Shown here one piece after another: positions 57,826 through 64,000 of a DNA stretch of 64,000 nt. A program made the position numbers and the translations under genes. Every line of letters begins with the position of its first letter. Within the stretch, counting starts at the first letter, position 1. Under the pieces are notes generated by a model. It was not told where the DNA came from. It worked only from the letters and a program-made list of their open reading frames with translations, and made no database searches. Source of the stretch: Rhodobacter flavimaris (lineage in GTDB: Bacteria > Pseudomonadota > Alphaproteobacteria > Rhodobacterales > Rhodobacteraceae). Location: contig NZ_JAJUOS010000001.1 of assembly GCF_021378075.1 (NCBI RefSeq), positions 186,001 to 250,000 on the forward strand, in the 5' to 3' direction.

Positions 57826-59247
57826 TCAGGTGCCGCAGAAGGTTCGCAATACGCGCTCTTCGGGGACTGGCGCCTGTTCGAACTCGGCGAAGGCAGGGTC
57901 GTCGATGAAGGGCGCGCGCAGCGCGGCGCTTAGCCGTTCGAACGGGGTAAAGTTGCCGTCTGTCGCGGCAACGATGACCTCTTCGATGCGGTGATTGCGC
58001 GGGATGCGCACCGGGTTGGCGGCGGCCATGACGGCGGTCGGGTTTTCCTCGCGCGCGAGACGCGCCTGCCATTTCGGCGCCCATGTGTCGAAGGCGGTTG
58101 GGTCAATGAACTCGGCGCGCGCCTTGCCGCTGCGTAACCCGTGGAAGGTGCGGGTGAAATCGGCGCGTTCGACCGCCATGCGGCTCAGCAAGTCTTCTAT
58201 GAGGGGGCGGTCGTCCTCGGCTGCGGTCGAAAGGCCGAGTTTCGCGCCCATGTAGCGCAGCCAGGCGTCCTGATAGAGCGGGGCGAAGCCATGCACGGCC
58301 TCGGTCGCGGTCTCGATGGCCGTGTCACGCTCTCCCATCAAGGGAAGCAGGCAGGTCGCCAGTTGCGCGAGGTTCCAGGCGGCAATCTGCGGTTGGTTGG
58401 CATAGGCATAGCGCCCGAACTGGTCGATCGAGGAAAAGACCGTCTGCGGGTGATAGGCATCCATGAAGGCGCAGGGGCCGAAGTCGATCGTCTCACCGGA
58501 CAGCGCCATGTTGTCGGTGTTCATCACGCCATGGATGAAGCCCACCGACATCCAGCGCGCCACCAGATCCGCCTGCGCTGCGACAACGGAGTTGAGCAAG
58601 TCCAGCGGGCCGGCGGCATCAGGATAGTGGCGCGAAATCATGAAGTTGCAAAGAGATTTTAGAGCGTCCTCGTCGCCGCGCGCCGCGAAATATTGGAAGG
58701 TGCCCACCCGTACGTGGCTTGAGGCGACGCGCGAGAGGATCGCTCCGGGCCGGCCCATCGCGTCGCGCACGACGACCTCACCCGTGGTGATGGCTGCAAG
58801 CGCGCGCGTCGTCGGGATGCCAAGGGCGGCGAATGCCTCGCTGACGATGTATTCGCGCAGGACCGGGCCAATCCACGCCCGTCCGTCGCCCCGCCGCGAG
58901 AAGGGCGTCCGGCCCGCGCCCTTGAGTTGGATGTCGAAACGCGCACCATCCGGCGCGACAACCTCGCCAAGCAAGATCGCTCGGCCGTCGCCCAAGGTGG
59001 GAACCCAACCGCCGAACTGATGCCCGGCATAGGCCTGCGCCAAGGGCTCGGCGCCCGGCGGCATGGCGTTCCCGGAAAGCATCGCGAGGCCTTCCGGGCC
59101 GGAAAGCCAGTCAGCATCAAGCCCAAGCCGCTCCGCCAGCGGGCGGTTCAGCGCAACAAGGCCGGGCGCCTTGACCGGCACTGGGTCTTGGCGGGCATAA
59201 AACCGCTCGGGCAGGCGGGCGTAGCTGTTGTCAAAGGGCAGGGTCAT
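57826..59247 (-). CDS. selO: SelO/YdiU protein AMPylase
   Basis: A 473-residue pseudokinase that transfers AMP from ATP to protein Ser, Thr or Tyr, linked to redox stress. It has [13 protein letters not shown], the [11 protein letters not shown] signature, [25 protein letters not shown] and [22 protein letters not shown]. The C-terminus ends FCGT, where animal homologues have selenocysteine and bacteria Cys. The ATG follows AAGGAGATGCG-type sequence. It lies next to a nucleoside hydrolase with no apparent functional tie. Confidence 0.95.
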   Translation of the reverse strand: MTLPFDNSYARLPERFYARQDPVPVKAPGLVALNRPLAERLGLDADWLSGPEGLAMLSGNAMPPGAEPLAQAYAGHQFGGWVPTLGDGRAILLGEVVAPDGARFDIQLKGAGRTPFSRRGDGRAWIGPVLREYIVSEAFAALGIPTTRALAAITTGEVVVRDAMGRPGAILSRVASSHVRVGTFQYFAARGDEDALKSLCNFMISRHYPDAAGPLDLLNSVVAAQADLVARWMSVGFIHGVMNTDNMALSGETIDFGPCAFMDAYHPQTVFSSIDQFGRYAYANQPQIAAWNLAQLATCLLPLMGERDTAIETATEAVHGFAPLYQDAWLRYMGAKLGLSTAAEDDRPLIEDLLSRMAVERADFTRTFHGLRSGKARAEFIDPTAFDTWAPKWQARLAREENPTAVMAAANPVRIPRNHRIEEVIVAATDGNFTPFERLSAALRAPFIDDPAFAEFEQAPVPEERVLRTFCGT

Positions 59248-59298
59248 CGCATCTCCTTCGCCCGGATATAGCGCGCCTTTTCGGCAGCGCCAGCCCGA

Positions 59299-60234
59299 CT
59301 AAAGGCGCGCAATGCGCTCGGTCAGTAGGGTATAGAACCCCTCGGCGTCGATCGCGCCCATGAACAGCACATTCGCTGGCCGGTTTGTCACTCGCCACCA
59401 GTCGGCGACGGTCATGCCCATGGTCAGTTCGGATTGGGTTTCGATCTCGACGTTGATGTGGCGGCCCTCGAACAGGTCTGGGCGAAGGATGTAGGCGATC
59501 ACGCAGGGGTCATGCAGCGGAGCGCCCTGACTGCCGTATTTCGCCATGTCGAAACGCTCAAAGAAATCAGTCCAGCTGGCGACCGCATTGCCGACGCGGG
59601 TGCCAAGGGCGCGAAATGCCTCGATCCGCGCTCGGGTGGTCAGCGCCTTGTGGGTGACATCAAGCGGCATTACGACCAGAGGTGCGCCGGATTTAAACAC
59701 GATCTCAGCGGCTTGCGGATCGACGTAAATGTTGAATTCCGCGGCGGGCGTGGTGTTGCCAACCTCGAAATAGGCGCCACCCATCAGCACGATCTCGGCC
59801 ACTTTCGGCACGATATCGGGCGCGCGAGTGAAGGCCGTGGCGATATTGGTCAGCGGGCCCAATGGGCACAGCGTCACGCTTCCTTCAGGGAATTCGCGCA
59901 GCGTTTGGATGATGAAATCGACCGCATGGGTGTCTTGCAATGCCATTGTCGGGTCGGGCAAGGCGATCCCATCGAGCCCGGTTTTGCCATGCACATATTC
60001 GGCGGTGACAAGCGCGCGCTGCATCGGGCGATCGCAGCCCGCGAAAACCTTTACTTCGGTCTTGCGCGCCAGTTCGCACACGACCCGCGCGTTGCGCGTG
60101 GTCAGCGCCAGCGGTACGTTGCCCGCCACGCAGGTGATGCCCAGAACCTCAAGCTCGGGGCTGGCCAGCGCCAGAAGGATGGCGACGGCGTCGTCCTGAC
60201 CGGGGTCGGTGTCGATGATGATCTTGCGTGGCAT
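59299..60234 (-). CDS. Inosine/uridine-preferring nucleoside hydrolase
   Basis: Cleaves ribonucleosides to base and ribose in nucleoside salvage. The 311-residue product has the Ca2+-binding N-terminal motif IIIDTDPGQDDA, the GITCVAGNVPL segment, VHGKTGLDG, LGPLTNIATAF, and the MGGAYFEVGNTTPAAEFNIYVDPQAA core, with HDPCVIAYIL near the C-terminus. AAAGGAGTGCCCT precedes the ATG; the frame is open 16 codons upstream without support. The exact nucleoside preference (Rih type) cannot be read by eye. Confidence 0.93.
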   Translation of the reverse strand: MPRKIIIDTDPGQDDAVAILLALASPELEVLGITCVAGNVPLALTTRNARVVCELARKTEVKVFAGCDRPMQRALVTAEYVHGKTGLDGIALPDPTMALQDTHAVDFIIQTLREFPEGSVTLCPLGPLTNIATAFTRAPDIVPKVAEIVLMGGAYFEVGNTTPAAEFNIYVDPQAAEIVFKSGAPLVVMPLDVTHKALTTRARIEAFRALGTRVGNAVASWTDFFERFDMAKYGSQGAPLHDPCVIAYILRPDLFEGRHINVEIETQSELTMGMTVADWWRVTNRPANVLFMGAIDAEGFYTLLTERIARL

Positions 60235-60293
60235 AGGGCACTCCTTTCGGGCAGAGTGTCCGAGCTGCCGGGCGAAGTCCATAGACCGTCACG

Positions 60294-60326
60294 CAACGAA
60301 AAAGGCCCCGGTTTCCCAGGGCCTTT
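60294..60326 (-). terminator. Rho-independent terminator of the iron-binding protein gene
   Basis: AAAGGCCC and GGGCCTTT pair around a ten-base loop; on the minus strand TTCGTT follows. It lies between the iron-binding protein and the nucleoside hydrolase. Confidence 0.8.
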
Positions 60327-60332
60327 AAGGTA

Positions 60333-61337
60333 TCAGCCGTCGAAGTTCACCGCCTCGATCAGTTTCAGCGCCTCGGGGCGCAGGTTTGAGACGTCGACAA
60401 GGTTGATTGGGTCGGCGGTAAAGCCACCCCAGCTTTCGACCAGCGCCGAGCGCTTGACGCCGTCTTTGACCGGGAATTCGTGGTTGGTCTCGGCGTAGAT
60501 CGCCTGCGCTTCGTCCGAGGCCAGGAATTCCATCAGTTTCAGCGCATTATCGCGGTTCGGCGCGGCCTTGGTCATCGCCACGCCCGAGATGTTCATATGC
60601 GTGCCCTGACCCTCGAAGGTCGGGAAGACGATGCGAACCGAGTCCGCCCATTCCTTCTGCTCGGGGTCGGCAACCATCTGGCCCATGTAATAGGTGTTGC
60701 CAAGCGAGATGTCGCATTCGCCCGCCCAGATCGACTTGACTTGGCTGCGGTCATTGCCCTCAGGCTTCTTGGCGAGGTTGGCCTTCACGCCCTCAAGCCA
60801 GGCGGTGGTGGCCTCGGCGCCGTGATGGGCCAGATAGGCCGCCGTCAGCGCCACGTTGTAATCCGAGGTGAAGGGGCGGGTGCAGATGCGGCCCTTCCAT
60901 TTCGGGTCGGCGAGGTCTTCGTAGGTGGTCACCTCGCCTTCGGCCACGCGGTCGCGGCTGGCGTAAACGATGCGGGCGCGGCTGGTCAGGCCGAACCAAT
61001 GCTTCGCCGGGTCACGGAAGCCTGCCGGGATCGCGGCCTCAAGGGCGGGGTCCTCGACCGGTTGGGTCACGCCCGCCTCGACCACTTGCTGGAGGCGCGC
61101 GATATCGACCGTCATCACCAGATCGGCGGGCGAACGGCTGCCCTCGGCGACCAAGCGCTCGACCATGCCCTTTTCCACGAAGGCGACGTTCACGTTGATG
61201 CCAGTCTTGGCGGTGAAAGCGTCAAACAGCGGCTGCACCAGCTCGGGCTGGCGATGCGAATAGACGTTGACGTCATCGGCCAAAGCGGGGGCGGCGACCA
61301 GTGCGGTCGAGAGGGCGAGGAAGATGCGCGCGTTCAT
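60333..61337 (-). CDS. Periplasmic Fe(3+)-binding protein of ABC transporter
   Basis: A 334-residue FbpA/AfuA-type ferric ion receptor with a signal peptide (about 1-20, ending PALADD). Mature start VNVYSHRQPELVQPLFDAF and the paired Tyr in GNTYYMGQM (near residue 220) are the family iron ligands. AKHWFGLTSRARIVYA is also typical. No permease or ATPase gene is adjacent, so the membrane parts must be encoded elsewhere. A good promoter and an Iron-Rhodo-box pattern lie directly upstream. Confidence 0.93.
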   Translation of the reverse strand: MNARIFLALSTALVAAPALADDVNVYSHRQPELVQPLFDAFTAKTGINVNVAFVEKGMVERLVAEGSRSPADLVMTVDIARLQQVVEAGVTQPVEDPALEAAIPAGFRDPAKHWFGLTSRARIVYASRDRVAEGEVTTYEDLADPKWKGRICTRPFTSDYNVALTAAYLAHHGAEATTAWLEGVKANLAKKPEGNDRSQVKSIWAGECDISLGNTYYMGQMVADPEQKEWADSVRIVFPTFEGQGTHMNISGVAMTKAAPNRDNALKLMEFLASDEAQAIYAETNHEFPVKDGVKRSALVESWGGFTADPINLVDVSNLRPEALKLIEAVNFDG

Positions 61338-61340
61338 GGG

Positions 61341-61355
61341 TGACTCCTTTAGTCA
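61341..61355. promoter_or_regulatory. Iron-Rhodo-box-like operator
   Basis: TGA (61341-61343), nine bases, TCA (61353-61355) is the TGA-N9-TCA pattern predicted as an iron-responsive site in Rhodobacterales. It lies between the start of transcription and the start codon and covers the ribosome site, so a bound repressor would block expression. Confidence 0.55.
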
Positions 61356-61366
61356 GAATTGCGCCT

Positions 61367-61395
61367 CTTAAACCCAGTTCGTGGGCCGGCGTCAA
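61367..61395 (-). promoter_or_regulatory. Sigma70-type promoter of the iron-binding protein gene
   Basis: On the minus strand TTGACG (61395-61390), a 17-base spacer and TTTAAG (61372-61367). Transcription would begin near 61360, just before the TGA-N9-TCA site. Confidence 0.65.
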
Positions 61396-61430
61396 TACCT
61401 GAGTGGAGTTATCGGATAATTTGTCGCGAT

Positions 61431-61456
61431 AAAAAAAACGGGAGCAGCGCCCCCGT
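61431..61456 (-). terminator. Rho-independent terminator of the ABC-F gene
   Basis: On the minus strand ACGGGGGC, loop GCT and GCTCCCGT form an 8-bp stem with one G-U pair, followed by eight T, 11 bases after the ABC-F stop. Confidence 0.88.
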
Positions 61457-61467
61457 TCCTGTTTCGC

Positions 61468-63321
61468 TCAGATCGCCTCGGCGGCCTCAAGCTTTTCAAG
61501 CGCCTCGATCCACATCTCCTCGGCGCGGACCATCGCATCGCGTGCCTCGGCGTGCTTGAGCAGCCACTTGTCGCGCTCAGACGCGCGGGCGGCCTCGTAA
61601 AGCCCCGGATCGGCCAGCTTTTCATCAAGCTTTCCGAGCATTTCCGACAGCTTGTTCACACGCTCTTCGCATTTGCGCGCCTCGGAGCGCAGGGCAAGGA
61701 TCGCATCGCGCGACGGCTTGGCGGGCTTGTCCTTGGCTTTTGGCGCGGGCCTCTCGGCCGGGTCGCCCGCCAGCAATTCGGCGCGGTATTGTTCCAGATC
61801 GCCGCCATAGGGCTGCACCGCACCACCCTTGACCAGCCACAGCCGGTCCGCCACGAGGCTGAGCAAGTGCATGTCGTGGCTGACAAGGATCACGGCGCCG
61901 GTATAGGCGGTCAGCGCCTCGACCAGCGCCTCGCGGCTTTCGATGTCGAGGTGGTTGGTCGGTTCGTCGAGGATCAGCAGATGCGGCGCATCGAGCGTCG
62001 CGAGAAGCAGCGACAACCGCGCCTTCTGCCCGCCCGAAAGCTTGCCGACATTCGTCTCGGCCTGATCGGCGCCAAGGCCGAAACCGGCGAGTCGCGCGCG
62101 CAGTTTGGATTGATGTTCCTCCGGGCGTAGGCGTTGAAGGTGCAGAAGCGGCGTGGCGTTCAGGTCCAGTTCATCCACCTGATGCTGCGCGAAATAGCCG
62201 ATCCGCAGCTTGGAGGAGCGGGTGATCGCACCTTCCTCGGTCTGCAACTTGCCCGCCAGCAGTTTCGAGAGGGTCGATTTGCCCTCACCATTGCGGCCCA
62301 AGAGCGCGATGCGGTCATCCTGGTCGATACGCAGGCTCAGGCGGCGCAGGATCGGCGCGCCGCCATAGCCGACGGCCGCGCCCTCCATCGCGATTATCGG
62401 CGGCGAGAGCTGCTCGGGCGTAGGGAAGGTGAAAACCTGCTTGGCGGCCTCTTCCGGCGCGGTGATCGGCACCATCTTTTCGAGCATCTTCACGCGGGCC
62501 TGCGCCTGCACGGCCTTGCTGGCCTTGGCCTTGAAGCGATCGACAAAGCTTTGCAGATGGGCGCGCCGGGCCTCTTGCTTCTTCGCTTCGGCAACCAGAA
62601 CGGCGCGCTGCTCGGCGCGGGTGCGGGCAAAGGTGTCGTAGCTGCCCTGATAAAGCGTTAGGCGCCGGTTCTCGAGATGCAGGATCGCGCCCACGGCCCG
62701 GTTCAGAAGGTCGCGGTCGTGCGAAATCACGATGACCGTATGCGGATAGCGCGCGAGGTATTGCTCAAGCCACAGCGCGCCTTCGAGGTCGAGGTAGTTC
62801 GTCGGTTCGTCCAGTAGCAGCAGGTCGGGCTGCGAGAACAGCACCCCCGCCAGCGCCACGCGCATCCGCCAGCCGCCCGAAAAGTCCGAGCAGGGGCGAC
62901 GCTGCGCCTCGGCGTCGAAGCCAAGGCCCTTGAGGATCGCCGAGGCGCGACCCTCGGCCGACCAGGCTTCGATATCGGCCAGTCGCGTCTGGATCTCGGC
63001 GATGCGGTGCGGATCGGTCGCGTGCTCGGCCTCGGCCATCAGCGCGGCACGCTCGGTATCGGCGGCCAGCACCGTGTCGATCAGGCTGACGTTGGACGAG
63101 GGCACCTCTTGCGCGACGCCGCCGATGCGGGCGCGTGCGGGCAGGGAGATCTCGCCGCCCTCCAGTGCCAACTCGCCCCGGATCAGCCGGAAAAGCGTGG
63201 TCTTGCCTGCGCCGTTCGCGCCGACAAGGCCCACCTTATGGCCGTCGGGAATGGTGGCCGAGGCGCCCTCGAACAGGGGGCGGCCTTCGATCGAATAGGA
63301 AATGTCGGATATCTTGAGCAT
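61468..63321 (-). CDS. ABC-F family ATPase (Uup/YheS-like)
   Basis: A 617-residue soluble protein with two ATPase domains and no membrane part, typical of ABC-F ribosome-associated factors. Walker A motifs are GANGAGKTT and GRNGEGKST. Signature motifs are FSGGWRMR and LSGGQKAR, each followed by [11 protein letters not shown] or [11 protein letters not shown]. The inter-domain linker (about 235-320) is charged, and the C-terminus (about 535-617) is a coiled coil. The start [10 protein letters not shown] is chosen by family fit. It is divergent from ndk with one small gene between. Confidence 0.94.
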   Translation of the reverse strand: MLKISDISYSIEGRPLFEGASATIPDGHKVGLVGANGAGKTTLFRLIRGELALEGGEISLPARARIGGVAQEVPSSNVSLIDTVLAADTERAALMAEAEHATDPHRIAEIQTRLADIEAWSAEGRASAILKGLGFDAEAQRRPCSDFSGGWRMRVALAGVLFSQPDLLLLDEPTNYLDLEGALWLEQYLARYPHTVIVISHDRDLLNRAVGAILHLENRRLTLYQGSYDTFARTRAEQRAVLVAEAKKQEARRAHLQSFVDRFKAKASKAVQAQARVKMLEKMVPITAPEEAAKQVFTFPTPEQLSPPIIAMEGAAVGYGGAPILRRLSLRIDQDDRIALLGRNGEGKSTLSKLLAGKLQTEEGAITRSSKLRIGYFAQHQVDELDLNATPLLHLQRLRPEEHQSKLRARLAGFGLGADQAETNVGKLSGGQKARLSLLLATLDAPHLLILDEPTNHLDIESREALVEALTAYTGAVILVSHDMHLLSLVADRLWLVKGGAVQPYGGDLEQYRAELLAGDPAERPAPKAKDKPAKPSRDAILALRSEARKCEERVNKLSEMLGKLDEKLADPGLYEAARASERDKWLLKHAEARDAMVRAEEMWIEALEKLEAAEAI

Positions 63322-63362
63322 GGGCCAGCCATGCCCGAGCCCGAATGCGCCGTCAACGGTGG

Positions 63363-63659
63363 TTAGTCGAAGAGGCCCGTCATCAGTTCCGCGTCGTAGC
63401 TGTGGAAGCCCACCAGCGGCTGCTCGCCTTCTTCCGAGAAGATAAAGATGTTGAAGGCGTCGTTGAAAAGCGCCACGCGGCAAAAGCGCCCCTCGGCGGC
63501 AAGATCGACGGGGCAGACCGCGATATCGACATGGGGGACCGAGGCCTCGAACATCTCATAGGTGAAGGGCATCGCGGGCGGCCCCTCGGTCTCTTGCGCG
63601 GCCAGCGGCAGGGGGGCGGTCAGGGCGGCGGCAAGCGGCAGCGCGAGGCGGATATTCAT
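63363..63659 (-). CDS. Small secreted protein of unknown function
   Basis: A 98-residue protein with a signal peptide (about 1-21, ending PLAAQ). The mature part has two Cys (DIAVCPVD and GRFCRVAL) that could form a disulfide, and an aromatic-rich [25 protein letters not shown] segment. I do not recognise the family. AAGGAGCACCC before the ATG fixes the start. An AT-rich stretch (63680-63705) upstream probably holds its promoter. It is 41 bases upstream of the ABC-F gene and may be co-transcribed. Confidence 0.75.
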   Translation of the reverse strand: MNIRLALPLAAALTAPLPLAAQETEGPPAMPFTYEMFEASVPHVDIAVCPVDLAAEGRFCRVALFNDAFNIFIFSEEGEQPLVGFHSYDAELMTGLFD

Positions 63660-63905
63660 TGGGTGCTCCTTCAGGATTTGTGCAAATATGATATAAAAAG
63701 TCAGGTATGTGCAACGCGGCATCGGGCCGCAGGTTTTTCCGCTGATCGACATTTTGGTCAAGTTTCGCGCAAAAGTCATATCAAGGCGGTAGAAATTGCG
63801 CATGGCGGGGGGTTTTCAAGCGTCAAACCCCATGCTAGCAGGCGCCAGAAGCAAAATCCGGCCCGAATAATAAACCGGGCAGAGTATCAGAAAGGGCCTC
63901 CCCTC

Positions 63906-64000
63906 ATGGCTATCGAACGTACCCTCAGCATCATCAAGCCCGATGCGACCCGCCGTAACCTGACCGGCAAGATCAACGCGAAATTCGAAGAAGCGGGCCT
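63906..64000 (+). CDS. ndk: Nucleoside diphosphate kinase (3' end outside window)
   Basis: Only the first 31 residues are visible. They begin [21 protein letters not shown], the well-known Ndk N-terminus with the IIKPDA motif, and continue with a helix ([10 protein letters not shown]). The enzyme balances nucleoside triphosphates. AGAAAGGGCCTCCCCTC is upstream. The 246-base gap before it holds a GGGGTTT/AAACCCC hairpin (63809-63831) and presumably its promoter. Confidence 0.95.
   Translation, partial: MAIERTLSIIKPDATRRNLTGKINAKFEEAG

Overview
The window is about 64 kb of high-GC DNA. It is densely coding, with short gaps, many ATGA-type overlaps and one tRNA. Gene content and order point to an alphaproteobacterium of the Rhodobacterales (Rhodobacter/Paracoccus-type family). 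The evidence is a gene transfer agent (GTA) head-tail cluster followed by cysE, a pdhA-pdhB-pdhC operon with a lipoyl domain on E1-beta, nnr-glnB-glnA, and rpsF-rpsR-rplI with a long L9. I cannot assign a genus from sequence alone. No insertion sequence, CRISPR array, rRNA or integrase was seen.

Layout: (1) 1-6368 holds most of an N-type F-ATPase operon in the order atpD-C-Q-R-B-E-F-A-G. It has no delta gene; a delta-like tail sits on subunit b. (2) 6424-8052 is a solitary Eco57I-like N6-adenine DNA methyltransferase, overlapped by a fumarylacetoacetate-hydrolase-family gene, then a drug/metabolite exporter. (3) 9916-14541 holds a membrane protein, rpsF-rpsR-rplI, a secreted protein of unknown function, trigger factor and tRNA-Leu(TAG). 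(4) 14609-18158 is nnr, glnB and glnA (NAD(P)H repair and nitrogen assimilation). (5) 18342-20185 is a periplasmic YceI protein facing a cytochrome b561-YceI fusion. (6) 20330-26469 is a fatty-acid synthesis region (fabD, fabG, acpP, fabF) with a DUF2726 protein, thpR and mltG. (7) 26678-40701 is a complete GTA structural cluster: small and large terminase, portal, g3.5, protease, capsid, adaptor, stopper, tail terminator, tail tube, two chaperones, tape measure, distal tail, hub, peptidase and megatron. cysE follows. (8) 41666-45328 is the pyruvate dehydrogenase operon, then ftsB, fba and pgk. (9) 48359-60234 holds a tandem cyclophilin pair, tyrS, anmK, small membrane proteins, eno, an EamA transporter, an endonuclease/exonuclease/phosphatase protein, selO and a nucleoside hydrolase. 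(10) 60333-64000 holds a periplasmic iron-binding protein, an ABC-F ATPase, a small secreted protein and the start of ndk.

How the parts work together: central carbon genes (fba, pgk, eno, pdhABC) are spread over 14 kb. eno and fba share upstream copies of a TGTTAGCG-type operator, suggesting one LacI-family regulator. The iron-binding protein gene has a TTGACG-N17-TTTAAG promoter followed at once by TGA-N9-TCA, the Iron-Rhodo-box pattern. In the GTA operon nearly all junctions are tight or overlapping, while the three longest gaps (after g2, g5 and g8) each hold hairpins, and a terminator-like hairpin sits in the leader. The strongest candidates for follow-up are this hairpin pattern, the N-ATPase c subunit with glutamates in both helices, the solitary methyltransferase, the YceI/b561-YceI pair with a shared upstream motif, and the two regulatory-site findings.
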